Positions 8,726-16,867 of a DNA stretch of 64,000 nt are shown piece after piece. The notes below the pieces were generated by a model. The model searched no databases. It saw nothing but the letters and a program-made list of their open reading frames with translations, and had not been told where the DNA came from. This stretch comes from Hyphomicrobium_A sp963776675. Its GTDB lineage: Bacteria; Pseudomonadota; Alphaproteobacteria; Rhizobiales; Hyphomicrobiaceae. How positions within the stretch are numbered: the first letter of the stretch is position 1; every line of letters begins with the position of its first letter. The stretch spans positions 35,180 to 99,179 of the forward strand of contig CAVZNR010000043.1 in NCBI GenBank assembly GCA_963776675.1, read 5' to 3'. The position numbers and the translations under genes are program-made.

Positions 8726-9259
8726 TCAGCGCTTGGTAGCCAGCACGTGGCTCTGCACGCCATGTGCGGCGAGCTTCGGGCGCAGGCTGGAGATCTTGCC
8801 GGAGTTCACGCCGGCCCAGCCGATCTCCCCCGACAGGCGCCCGTACTCGATCTTCGGGCAGCGGTTCATGACCACCTTGAGGCCGGCCGCCTCCGCCTCT
8901 TCCGCCGCCTTGTCGTTGCGCACGCCGAGCTGCAGCCACAGAACCTTCAAGCCGAGCTTGTCCTTCAGGGCAATGGCTTCACGCGCAGTCTCGAGCGCGG
9001 CCTCGGAATTGCGGAAGATGTCGACAACGTCGACGGGGTCCGGAACATCAGCGAGCGAGGCATAGACCGTCTGCCCGAGGATCTGCTGACCGGCGAGGCC
9101 GGGATTGACGGGGATCACCGTGTAGCCTTTGCCCATAAGGTACTTCATGGCGAAATAGCTCGGGCGGCTCGTGTTGGCGCTCGCACCGACGAACGCGAAG
9201 GTGCGCGCCGCGCTCAAGATGTCGGCGATGTAATCGTCGCTATATACGTCGTGGCTCAT
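8726..9259 (-). CDS. CoA-binding domain protein (YccU-like)
   Basis: 177 residues with a Rossmann-type CoA-binding domain of the succinyl-CoA-synthetase alpha type: FAFVGASANTSRPSYFAMKY, then GYTVIPVNPGLAGQQILGQ, then VDVVDIFRNSEAA and LWLQLGVRNDKAAEEAEAAG, ending MNRCPKIEYGRL. Small stand-alone members bind CoA and have no established reaction. The ATG at 9259 is used. A GTG at 9280 overlapping the upstream VOC stop is a possible alternative and would couple the genes. Confidence 0.85.
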   Translation of the reverse strand: MSHDVYSDDYIADILSAARTFAFVGASANTSRPSYFAMKYLMGKGYTVIPVNPGLAGQQILGQTVYASLADVPDPVDVVDIFRNSEAALETAREAIALKDKLGLKVLWLQLGVRNDKAAEEAEAAGLKVVMNRCPKIEYGRLSGEIGWAGVNSGKISSLRPKLAAHGVQSHVLATKR

Positions 9260-9276
9260 GCGTCGCCCGTGCCCGA

Positions 9277-9702
9277 TCACATCTCCAGCTCGACACGGCC
9301 GTCCGAGTCGAGCTTGAAATATGGGTTATAGGCGACCTCCCACAAGTGGCCGTCGAGGTCGGCGAAGTAGCCCGAGTAGCCGCCCCAGAACGCCTTGGCT
9401 GCAGGCTTGATCAGCTTGGCTCCGGCCGCGACCGCCTCGGCGAGCACTTTATCCACGTCGGCTTCGCTGCGTGCATTGTGTGCGAGCGCCACGCCGGAGA
9501 AGCCCGGCGCGCTGTCCTCAACGGTGGCATCCTCGGCCAGGGATTCGCGCCCAAAAAGCCCCAGCACGATGCCGCCCGCATCGAAGAAGGTGACGGACTC
9601 TTGAGACGCGCGGCCCGCCTTGAACCCCAGCGCCTCGTAGAAGGCGCGAGCGCGCGCGATATCGTGCACGCCGAGCGTGATGAGAGTCAGCCGCGGCTCC
9701 AT
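9277..9702 (-). CDS. VOC-family (glyoxalase-like) protein
   Basis: 141 residues in two beta-alpha-beta-beta-beta modules. The opening LTLITLGVHDIARARAFYEALGFK and closing SGYFADLDGHLWEVAYNP are typical of the glyoxalase/bleomycin-resistance/dioxygenase superfamily. The C-terminal Glu of LWEVA is a usual metal ligand. The substrate is not deducible. It lies between a crotonase and a CoA-binding protein on one strand with short gaps, consistent with an acyl-CoA-related operon. Confidence 0.85.
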   Translation of the reverse strand: MEPRLTLITLGVHDIARARAFYEALGFKAGRASQESVTFFDAGGIVLGLFGRESLAEDATVEDSAPGFSGVALAHNARSEADVDKVLAEAVAAGAKLIKPAAKAFWGGYSGYFADLDGHLWEVAYNPYFKLDSDGRVELEM

Positions 9703-9723
9703 GTAAGTCTCCCCTGCTGGAAA

Positions 9724-10560
9724 TCAGCAGCCCTTCCATTCGGGCTTGCGCTTTTCCAGGAATGCCCCAATTCCCTCCGCTGCGTCGCGCGCCATCATAT
9801 TCTCGGTCATGACCTGCGACGCGTAGGCATAGGCCTCTCTGAGCGGCATCTCGGCCTGGGCGTAGAACGCGGCTTTGCCGATCGCGACCGTAGCCGGCGA
9901 CTTCTCGGCAATCTTTCCTGCAAGGGCCAACGCTTCCGGGAGAACGCGCTGCTGCGGGACGACGCGGTTGACGAGGCCATAGTCGGCTGCGTCCGCAGCG
10001 GAGAGCATCTCGCCCAAGAGCAGCATCTCCATCGCCCGCTTGCGGCCGACGTTGCGCGACAGGGCCACCATGGGCGTGGAACAGAAGAGCCCGATATTGA
10101 CGCCCGGCGTGCAGAACTTTGCGGTGTCGGCGGCGACGGCCAGGTCGCAGGTCGCCACCAGCTGACAGCCGGCGGCGGTCGCGGTGCCCTGCACGGCGGC
10201 GATCACCGGCTTGGGGCACGCGACGATCGCCTGCATCATGGCGGAGCAGCGCGTCATGGTGTCGGCGAAGAACGCGCGGCCGCCGTCGGAGTCGGCGCGA
10301 TGGGCCGTGAGCTCCTTGAGGTCGTGGCCGGCGCAGAAGACAGGTCCGTCGGCAGCGAGCACGATGGCGGCGACGGCCGTATCCTTGCCCAGCTCGACCA
10401 CGGAAATGTTTACAGCCTCGATCATCGCGAGCGACAGGCTGTTGCGCGACGCCGCGCGATTCATGGTGAGCACCGCCACGCCCGGCTCCGGGCGCGCGAC
10501 GAGCAACAACGGCTGATTGCCTTTGCTGCCAGCCTCTATGGCAGACGTGCGCTCCTGCAT
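9724..10560 (-). CDS. Enoyl-CoA hydratase/isomerase family (crotonase-like, ECHDC3 type)
   Basis: 278-residue crotonase-fold protein. The first oxyanion-hole motif FCAGHDLKEL is intact. At the site of the first catalytic Glu of enoyl-CoA hydratase (GGGCEL) the sequence is AAGCQL. The second catalytic Glu (QPEI) is replaced in CTPGVNIGLF. Both acids are therefore missing, as in ECHDC3-like members, and simple hydratase activity is doubtful. The C-terminal EGIGAFLEKRKPEW is normal. The start at 10560 follows AAGGAT, and the VOC gene lies 21 bp downstream. Confidence 0.85.
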   Translation of the reverse strand: MQERTSAIEAGSKGNQPLLLVARPEPGVAVLTMNRAASRNSLSLAMIEAVNISVVELGKDTAVAAIVLAADGPVFCAGHDLKELTAHRADSDGGRAFFADTMTRCSAMMQAIVACPKPVIAAVQGTATAAGCQLVATCDLAVAADTAKFCTPGVNIGLFCSTPMVALSRNVGRKRAMEMLLLGEMLSAADAADYGLVNRVVPQQRVLPEALALAGKIAEKSPATVAIGKAAFYAQAEMPLREAYAYASQVMTENMMARDAAEGIGAFLEKRKPEWKGC

Positions 10561-10596
10561 CGCCTAATCATCCTTTCAGGGCGCGCGATCGCAGCC

Positions 10597-11142
10597 CTAT
10601 TCCAAAGCCTTTTGAAGCTCCTCGCGATGCGCCTTCACCAGCTCCACGTTCTCGCGATGCTCCAATATGGGAGTCGTCTTGACGGCCTCGGTCAACTCAT
10701 CAACCAGCTGCTTCTTATCAGCTTCGGGAATGGAATCATCCGCCTTGACGTCCGCCAGCTCCTTCTTGAACGCTTCCACGGGCTCTGTGAACTCTCCCGT
10801 CTCGGCATCGATGCCGGCCATCACGATGGAGATGTTGGCGGCAACGTCATCGAGCTCGGAGAAATCCGAAAAACCATGCTTCTTGGCGAGCCCATCGAGC
10901 TCTGCCTCGAGCGCGGGGGCCGGCTCATCGCCGGTCGCCTGCAACTTGGGGAGAATAGCCGTCAATTCAGGCTGGGCTGCAATGAAGCCCTTCACCTGCG
11001 CCTCGGTGAGCTTGATCTGCTTCAGGCCGTCCTCGGGCGCCGCCTGCGCGCTGTCCTGAGCGAGGACGCCCGTGCCATGGAGCGTCAGACCCGCCATCAG
11101 GCCCAAAACGCAGACTGCAAACGCGTGCACAACGTGTCGCAT
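10597..11142 (-). CDS. Hypothetical secreted helical protein
   Basis: 181 residues. A signal peptide (MRHVVHAFAVCVLGLMAGLT, cleavage near VLAQDS) is followed by a mature chain that is charged and almost entirely helical (KLTEAQVKGFIAAQPEL, then FKKELADVKADD). The start at 11142 follows AAGGAGGGA, although spacing is about 11 bases. It may be a periplasmic helical-bundle protein. I do not recognise a family with a defined function. Confidence 0.7.
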   Translation of the reverse strand: MRHVVHAFAVCVLGLMAGLTLHGTGVLAQDSAQAAPEDGLKQIKLTEAQVKGFIAAQPELTAILPKLQATGDEPAPALEAELDGLAKKHGFSDFSELDDVAANISIVMAGIDAETGEFTEPVEAFKKELADVKADDSIPEADKKQLVDELTEAVKTTPILEHRENVELVKAHREELQKALE

Positions 11143-11326
11143 AACGTGGCATCCCTCCTTGCTGAACCCGTTCCGGCGCGGCCGGTTCTGGCGGCCCCAG
11201 AGTGTGAGGTGCGCGATGCGGCCCATGTCCGGTTGCGCCGGCAAATCCTCTCCAAAATGCCGAGGCAGGCGCTCGGCGCCATCTTCAACAAGTTCAGGAA
11301 CGCCGCAAGTGCAACCGGGACTGGTT

Positions 11327-11363
11327 TGGTAATATATTACCTCATAGTGGTATTATTTTACCA
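11327..11363. promoter_or_regulatory. Tandem palindromic operator, TGGTA-N6-TACC(A) twice
   Basis: Two AT-centred palindromes lie in the gap between the divergent gene at 11142 and rplM at 11516. The first, at 11327-11341, contains a perfect 14-bp palindrome (GGTAATATATTACC). The second, at 11348-11363, has perfect arms (TGGTA/TACCA). Matching points are 21 bp apart, two helical turns, so dimers would sit on the same face of the DNA. This suggests two cooperative sites for one dimeric repressor. An ATG three bases downstream opens an 11-codon frame (11366-11401). No candidate regulator gene adjoins. Confidence 0.5.
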
Positions 11364-11515
11364 CCATGACCTACACCGCTGATTTTGCACGCTCTTTTTA
11401 AATTCGATCACGTTTCAATTGACAGGAGTCGTATGATTTGGTTTGAACCGGGCGCGACACGCCGACTAAGGCGCGCAACGCGGCCCGCCCGATCCAAATA
11501 TACGGAGCCCAGAAC

Positions 11516-11977
11516 ATGACGACCTTCGTCGCCAAACCCGGCGAGGTGGAGAAGAAGTGGATCCTGATCGACGCCAACGGCTTGGTCGTCGGCAGGCTGG
11601 CCGCTCTCATCGCGACCCGCCTTAAGGGAAAGCACAAACCCATCTACACGCCCCACGTCGACTGCGGTGACAACATCATCGTCGTCAACGCCGAGAAGGT
11701 GATCTTCACCGGCGATAAGCACACCGACAAGATCTACTACCGCCACACCGGCTATCCCGGCGGCATCAAACAGCGCACGCCGCGCGAGATCCTCGAAGGC
11801 AAGTTCCCCGAGCGCGTGGTGGAGAAGGCCGTAGAGCGCATGCTGAAGCGCGGGCCCCTGCAGCGCAAGCTGATGCGCAATCTCAAGATCTACAAGGGCG
11901 CGGAGCATCCCCATGCCGCCCAGAACCCGGAGCCGCTCGACGTGGGCAAGCTCAACCGCAAAAACGTGAGGGTCTAA
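11516..11977 (+). CDS. rplM: 50S ribosomal protein L13
   Basis: 153 residues, normal length for alphaproteobacterial L13. The family pattern is clear: VEKKWILIDANGLVVGRLA at the N-terminus, then NAEKVIFTGDK, YYRHTGYPGG, and VVEKAVERMLKRGPL. It binds 23S rRNA early in large-subunit assembly. rpsI follows after four bases. GGAGCC lies upstream of the ATG. The leader from 11402 includes a TTGACA at about 11419, a plausible -35. Confidence 0.97.
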   Translation: MTTFVAKPGEVEKKWILIDANGLVVGRLAALIATRLKGKHKPIYTPHVDCGDNIIVVNAEKVIFTGDKHTDKIYYRHTGYPGGIKQRTPREILEGKFPERVVEKAVERMLKRGPLQRKLMRNLKIYKGAEHPHAAQNPEPLDVGKLNRKNVRV

Positions 11978-11981
11978 CGAG

Positions 11982-12464
11982 ATGGCTCAGGAAACCAAGT
12001 CTCTGGAAGACCTCGGCGAGATCAAGACTGCGCCGCCCGCAGAGGCCGCACCCGAGTACGTGCAAAAGCTCGACAAGCTGGGGCGCGCCTATGCCACCGG
12101 CAAGCGCAAGAACGCCATTGCTCGCGTCTGGATCAAGCCCGGCAAAGGCATGATCACCATCAACACCAAGGACTACACGCAGTACTTCGCACGGCCCGTC
12201 CTGCAGATGCTGCTGCAGCAGCCCCTGACCGCGGCGAACCGCAACACCCAGTACGACATCATGGCCACCGTCATGGGCGGCGGTCTGTCGGGCCAGGCGG
12301 GTGCGGTGCGTCACGGCATCTCCAAGGCGCTCACCTACTTCGAGCCGGAGTTGCGCGCGGTGCTCAAGAAGGGCGGCTTCCTGACGCGCGATAGCCGCGT
12401 CGTCGAGCGCAAGAAGTACGGCCGCATGAAGGCTCGCCGCAGCTTCCAGTTCTCGAAGCGCTAA
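11982..12464 (+). CDS. rpsI: 30S ribosomal protein S9
   Basis: 160 residues. A variable acidic N-terminal extension precedes the S9 core, which starts at YATGKRKNAIARVWIKPGKG. The core ends with the family C-terminus SRVVERKKYGRMKARRSFQF, then SKR, the tail that contacts tRNA in the ribosomal P site. It is co-transcribed with rplM and followed by a strong terminator. Confidence 0.97.
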   Translation: MAQETKSLEDLGEIKTAPPAEAAPEYVQKLDKLGRAYATGKRKNAIARVWIKPGKGMITINTKDYTQYFARPVLQMLLQQPLTAANRNTQYDIMATVMGGGLSGQAGAVRHGISKALTYFEPELRAVLKKGGFLTRDSRVVERKKYGRMKARRSFQFSKR

Positions 12465-12492
12465 GCGCGGACCAAGCCTGTTTGCTCCTCAG

Positions 12493-12517
12493 CAGCCCGC
12501 CGCTCCGCGGCGGGCTG
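12493..12517 (+). terminator. Rho-independent-type terminator after rpsI
   Basis: An 11-bp perfect stem (CAGCCCGCCGC / GCGGCGGGCTG) with a three-base loop starts 28 bp after the rpsI stop. It is followed by a weak T-containing tract (TTGCTTTG). Confidence 0.7.
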
Positions 12518-12666
12518 TTGCTTTGCCGCCAACCCAGTGCTTGCCCGTTGTCGGCGGCAATGCGACATACGACGTCGGCACCTGACATGCGGGAGGCCAC
12601 CGGGGGAAACATTGCCCCGTTCAGACGTTGCGACGTCGACGGGGGTCTCACACAAGGGTTGGTACG

Positions 12667-13431
12667 ATGGAGTGGCTGACGCAAGACCTGCTCGCGATGC
12701 TCGGCTCGGTCATGGACGAGGCCGGCAACCTCGTGAGCCTCGACTGGTATCGCGAGAACTTCGTCTCCCTGCTCAACATCACCATGATCGACCTGGTGCT
12801 GGCGGGCGACAATGCCATCGTCGTCGGACTTGCCGCCTCCCGGGTCGCTCCGGAGATCCGCGCCAAGGTCATCTTCTGGGGCATCGCCGCCGCCGTCGTG
12901 CTGCGCATCCTCTTCGCCGCGATCACGCTTCAACTGCTGTCCATCATCGGTCTGACCCTCGCCGGCGGAATTCTGCTGTTGTGGGTCTGTTGGAAAATGT
13001 ACCGGCAGGTCACCGCGGGAGACATGCACAACGGCGTGGACATCGCCACTCCCGATAGAAATCTCGGCTTCTGGCATGCCGTTGGCCTCATCACGCTCGC
13101 CGACGTCTCCATGTCGCTCGACAACGTGCTCGCAGTGGCCGGTGCCGCCAAGGGCTCCACGCTCGTGCTCGTGATCGGCCTTGCGGTCGCGATCGTGCTT
13201 ATGGCGGTTGCCTCCCACTTCATTGCCGGACTGCTGGTCAAGTATCCTTGGATTACCTGGATCGGGCTGCTGATCATCCTCTGGGTGGCGCTCAGCATGA
13301 TCTATCAGGGGTCGCACGAGGTGCTGTGCCGGGGCTTCGGGGCGGGCTGCTCGGAATCCCTGTGGGAAGGCATCCTGCAACTGCTCGGCATCGGCCCCGG
13401 GCCCGTCGAGGTGCTGCCCCCGGCCCCTTAG
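12667..13431 (+). CDS. TerC-family integral membrane protein (YjbE-like)
   Basis: 254 residues with about seven membrane segments. The two TerC signature repeats are present: ITMIDLVLAGDNAIVVGLA near residue 40 and ADVSMSLDNVLAVAGAA near residue 145, each with the acidic D-N pair proposed to bind metal. Relatives export manganese or calcium. A C-terminal Cys pair (VLCRGFGAGC) faces one side. A small hairpin lies upstream, but I could not match a yybP-ykoY riboswitch. The ATG at 12667 is the first with the signature N-terminus MEWLTQDLL. Confidence 0.85.
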   Translation: MEWLTQDLLAMLGSVMDEAGNLVSLDWYRENFVSLLNITMIDLVLAGDNAIVVGLAASRVAPEIRAKVIFWGIAAAVVLRILFAAITLQLLSIIGLTLAGGILLLWVCWKMYRQVTAGDMHNGVDIATPDRNLGFWHAVGLITLADVSMSLDNVLAVAGAAKGSTLVLVIGLAVAIVLMAVASHFIAGLLVKYPWITWIGLLIILWVALSMIYQGSHEVLCRGFGAGCSESLWEGILQLLGIGPGPVEVLPPAP

Positions 13432-13495
13432 CCGTTGACAGCACGGCGGCTCAGGATTTAGAGCCGGCGCACATTCGCAAGCTGGAGTTGAGCCC

Positions 13496-14500
13496 GTGGG
13501 CGCGCAGCACGGCGCCGCCAAGGCGCAACCGAAAGTCTTCATCGACGGCGAGGCCGGGACGACGGGTCTGCAGATCCGCGACCGGCTGGCGCAGGCGACC
13601 GACATCGCCGTTAAGAGCATCGACGCCGCGCAGCGCAAGGACGCGGGCGCGCGCAAGGCCCTCATGGCCGATGTCGACCTCGTCGTACTGTGCCTGCCTG
13701 ACGAGGCTGCGCGCGAGGCAGTAGCCCTCGCCGACGAGCTAGGCGCCGCCGCGCCGCGCATCCTCGACGCCTCGACCGCGCATCGGGTTGCGCCCGACTG
13801 GGTGTACGGTTTTGCCGAGCTCGACAAGGATCAGGCGGGCGCGATCGCTGCAGCCAAGCGCGTCGCCAACCCGGGCTGCTATCCGACCGGTGCCATCGCG
13901 TTGATCCGGCCGCTGGTCGATGCCGGGCTGCTACCCGCCGACACGAGCCTGACCATCAATGCGGTCAGCGGCTACTCGGGTGGCGGGCGCAAGATGATCG
14001 AGGAGTACGAGACCGGCACCGCGCCCTCGTTCGAGCTCTACGGCCTCGCCATGGAGCACAAGCACATCCCCGAGCTGGTGCGCTACGCTCGCCTCGAGAG
14101 GCGGCCGATTTTCGTGCCGTCGGTGGGCAATTTCCACCAGGGCATGCTGGTGTCGATCCCGCTGCATCTCGATGCGCTGCCGGGAAGCCCGTGCCTGCGC
14201 GATCTCGAGCTGGCGCTCGCTGCACACTATCGCGGCTCCGATCTGATCAGCGTCGTGCAGGAGCCCGCGGCGGCCATGACGCGGCTTGCCGCCGAGCCCC
14301 TCAACGGTACGGACCGCATGGAGCTGTTCGTGTTCGGAAAATCGGAGCTGCGCCAGGCTGTGCTGGTGGCGCGCCTCGACAACCTCGGCAAGGGAGCCGC
14401 CGGAGCGGCCGTGCAGAACATACGGCTGATGCTCGGGCTCGAGACGCCGGGCGGCGTTGAGCAAGGTCAGGCGGGGGAAGCCGCGCGCGTCACCACGTGA
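13496..14500 (+). CDS. argC: N-acetyl-gamma-glutamyl-phosphate reductase (type 2)
   Basis: 334 residues. It reduces N-acetyl-gamma-glutamyl phosphate to the semialdehyde with NADPH in arginine synthesis. The motif FIDGEAGTTGLQIRDRL is characteristic of the shorter ArgC2 type. The catalytic Cys is in VANPGCYPTGAIAL, and the histidine is probably in GLAMEHKHIPEL. The GTG start at 13496 has GGAG about nine bases upstream. The C-terminus is a few residues longer than usual, and the gene's last 34 bases overlap the convergent heme A synthase gene. Confidence 0.93.
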   Translation: MGAQHGAAKAQPKVFIDGEAGTTGLQIRDRLAQATDIAVKSIDAAQRKDAGARKALMADVDLVVLCLPDEAAREAVALADELGAAAPRILDASTAHRVAPDWVYGFAELDKDQAGAIAAAKRVANPGCYPTGAIALIRPLVDAGLLPADTSLTINAVSGYSGGGRKMIEEYETGTAPSFELYGLAMEHKHIPELVRYARLERRPIFVPSVGNFHQGMLVSIPLHLDALPGSPCLRDLELALAAHYRGSDLISVVQEPAAAMTRLAAEPLNGTDRMELFVFGKSELRQAVLVARLDNLGKGAAGAAVQNIRLMLGLETPGGVEQGQAGEAARVTT

Positions 14501-15552
14501 AGGTGCAGCGTGGCGACCACGAGAACGAGCGCGGCGCCGGCCTGATGCGCAAGCCCGAGCGCCAGCGGAACGCCGTGCACCAGCGTCCAGATGCCGATCC
14601 CCATCTGGACAAAGAGCGCTAAGGCAAGCAGACCCGCAGACCCGACGGCACGCTCGTCCGTTCGCGCACGTGCCAGCATCACGACGTTGGTTAGCGCCAG
14701 AGCGACGACGACATAGGCCACCGTGCGATGGTCGAACTGCACCGTGGTCATGTTCTCGAATAGGTTGAGGTACCAGGGCGAAAGTGTTCCCAGACCCTCC
14801 GGGATCACACGTCCGTCCATCAGTGGCCAGGTGTTGTAGGTGAGGCCGGCCTTGAGGCCGGCAACCAGAGCGCCGAGCCCCGCTTGGACGAAGACGAGCG
14901 CGTAAAGCGCGCGCGCGCGCCATAGCGCCCCTCGTGTGACCGTCGGAGCGCGGCCCCGCTCTGCTGCGGGCCCGTAATCGAGCGCGAGCCAGACCAGCAG
15001 CGACAGGATGCTGAACGCAACCAACAGGTGCAGCGCCAGCCGGTATTGGCTGACATCGACGCGATCGACGAGCCCGGACATCACCATGTACCAGCCGATC
15101 GCGCCTTGCAGAGCGCCCAGCGCCAGCACGCCGAGGAACTTGGCAGCGAAGCCGGGGCGCAGCACGCGCGCGAGCCAGAACCCGACCAAAGGCACGGCAA
15201 AGGCGAAGCCGATAAAGCGCCCGAGGAATCGGTGCGTCCACTCCCACCAATAGATGAACTTGAACTCAGCGAGCGACATTCCCGCATTTACGATCGCGTA
15301 CTCGGGCGTCGCTCTGTACTTCTCAAAGGCAGAATGCCAGTCGGCATCGCCGAGCGGCGGAATGGCTCCAAGGATCGGCTTCCACTCGGTGATCGAGAGA
15401 CCGGAGTTGGTGAGACGCGTCGCGCCGCCCACCACGACCATCGCGAACACGAGCCCGGCCACCAGCCAAAGCCAGGCTCGAACGGCCACATCGGCCGATG
15501 TCGCCGCTTGCGGCCCTGCGTATTGCTGCGTTGCGGAAAGCGCCACGTTCAA
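14467..15552 (-). CDS. ctaA: Heme A synthase (COX15/CtaA family)
   Basis: 361 residues with eight membrane segments in two four-helix halves. The four heme-ligand histidine regions are visible: WWEWTHRFLGR, RLALHLLVAF, VQFDHRTVAY and LGLAHQAGAAL. TRLTNSGLSITEWKPI near the N-terminus is typical of the alphaproteobacterial type. The enzyme oxidises the heme O methyl group to the formyl of heme A for cytochrome aa3 oxidase. It is convergent with and overlaps argC. Confidence 0.93.
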   Translation of the reverse strand: MNVALSATQQYAGPQAATSADVAVRAWLWLVAGLVFAMVVVGGATRLTNSGLSITEWKPILGAIPPLGDADWHSAFEKYRATPEYAIVNAGMSLAEFKFIYWWEWTHRFLGRFIGFAFAVPLVGFWLARVLRPGFAAKFLGVLALGALQGAIGWYMVMSGLVDRVDVSQYRLALHLLVAFSILSLLVWLALDYGPAAERGRAPTVTRGALWRARALYALVFVQAGLGALVAGLKAGLTYNTWPLMDGRVIPEGLGTLSPWYLNLFENMTTVQFDHRTVAYVVVALALTNVVMLARARTDERAVGSAGLLALALFVQMGIGIWTLVHGVPLALGLAHQAGAALVLVVATLHLHVVTRAASPA

Positions 15553-15626
15553 AACCCCAGGCTTACTAGGCGAGCGTGATAGGCGGCGCGGGCCCGGTGA
15601 TCAATGCGCCCAAGACGCGCGGGGGC

Positions 15627-16694
15627 TCAAGCGGGGGTCTGGTGATAGCCCGACAAGCGCTGGAACGTGTTCATTAGGGCGAAGGGAACACCCGAAAGCA
15701 GCGCTTTTACGTAGCGGAGGTCCTGAAAATCGCCATTGAGCGACAGCCGCGGCAGCGCAGTGAGCGCCTCGGCGTTCTCCGGGTAGAGGAGACCCTTCCG
15801 CGTGGTGACGGCGGTGAGGAGGCCCAGCTCCTTGGCAATCTCGAACTCGCGGGCGCCGGCGCTGTTGGTGCATCCATAGGGATAGCTGAAGTGGCGGCAG
15901 GGACGGCCCAGCTCGCTTTCGAGACGCGCAATGCTCTCTTTCATTTCCGCGCGCGCGGTGCGCTCGGAGAGCTTGCCGAGAGCCAAGTGCGACTTGGTGT
16001 GGGCGCCGATCGTCACCAGCGGGTCCGCAGCGAGCGCGCGCAGCTCGTCCCACGACATGATGAGGCCGTTCTGCGTGTCGCGATAGTCGATGTGATGCGC
16101 GGCGGCAAGCTCGGCAACGGCGGCGCGCGCCAGCGCTTCGGGGATCGAGCGCAGCCACCAGTAGATCTCGAAATAGGCTCTCTCCTTCTCCGCCACCGTC
16201 CCCAGCGGGAAGTGATGCCCCTCTCCGTTCATGGCAAGCGTGATGTGAGGTGCCACGCGTAGCACGCGCTCGAGCGTCAACCACCAGAAGTCTCCGCGAC
16301 CGTCCGCGAAGTCGGTCGAGACATAGATGGCAAAGGGCAGACGATGACGCTTGAAGATCGGATAGGCGAAGTCGCGATTGTCGCGATAGCCGTCGTCGAA
16401 GGTGAAGCATGCAAATGGTCGCTCCCCTCCATTGCGCAGCCGGCCGGGGACGTCGTCCAGCGACACGACGTCGAAGCCAGAATCGCGGATCTGCTCGATC
16501 ACGGCCTCGAGGAAGTCGGGCGTGACCTTGAGGATGCGGCTTGGCTCGAACGCGAGCGGCGGCTCGGGGCGAACCTGGTGGAGCATGAAAATAACGCCCA
16601 CACCCTTGGTCAGCGGCCCGAGGAAATTCTCCGCGCCCGAATAGTGGACGGCAGCGAGTGCTGCCTTAAGAAGCTTGGTGGTTCGCCGGCTCAT
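15627..16694 (-). CDS. Polysaccharide deacetylase family protein
   Basis: 355 residues with the NodB-homology fold. Motif 1 is FACFTFDDGYRDN, with the Asp pair for base and metal. Motif 2 is TIGAHTKSHLALG, giving the H-x3-H metal ligands. HFSYPYGCTN is the motif-3 region. It probably removes N-acetyl groups from the exopolysaccharide made by the adjacent locus. No signal peptide is evident, so it may be cytoplasmic. The start at 16694 (MSRRTTKLLKAAL) is chosen over an upstream in-frame ATG. It lies 173 bp after the Wzz-like gene on the same strand. Confidence 0.87.
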   Translation of the reverse strand: MSRRTTKLLKAALAAVHYSGAENFLGPLTKGVGVIFMLHQVRPEPPLAFEPSRILKVTPDFLEAVIEQIRDSGFDVVSLDDVPGRLRNGGERPFACFTFDDGYRDNRDFAYPIFKRHRLPFAIYVSTDFADGRGDFWWLTLERVLRVAPHITLAMNGEGHHFPLGTVAEKERAYFEIYWWLRSIPEALARAAVAELAAAHHIDYRDTQNGLIMSWDELRALAADPLVTIGAHTKSHLALGKLSERTARAEMKESIARLESELGRPCRHFSYPYGCTNSAGAREFEIAKELGLLTAVTTRKGLLYPENAEALTALPRLSLNGDFQDLRYVKALLSGVPFALMNTFQRLSGYHQTPA

Positions 16695-16867
16695 TCTCGG
16701 ACTTGAAAATTGCGGATACAGAACAACTCGGGGGCGCCTTAGTCGGCACCCCGAGCTCATCGCAATTCTCATGCACGCGGGCCCTCAACTCCATGAACGG
16801 AGCTGAGCGTCTCGATCCTGAGGTTAATGAACCCTCACTGAGAAAGGAGAATGGCCGCCCCCGCGCA

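Noticed and set aside
9346..11382. A 678-codon open frame on the + strand
   Set aside because: It is antisense to the VOC, crotonase and secreted-protein genes, all of which have clear family matches.
12525..12666. A yybP-ykoY manganese riboswitch before the TerC-type gene
   Set aside because: TerC genes often have one, but I could not find the conserved loops; only a small hairpin (CGGGG...CCCCG) is present.
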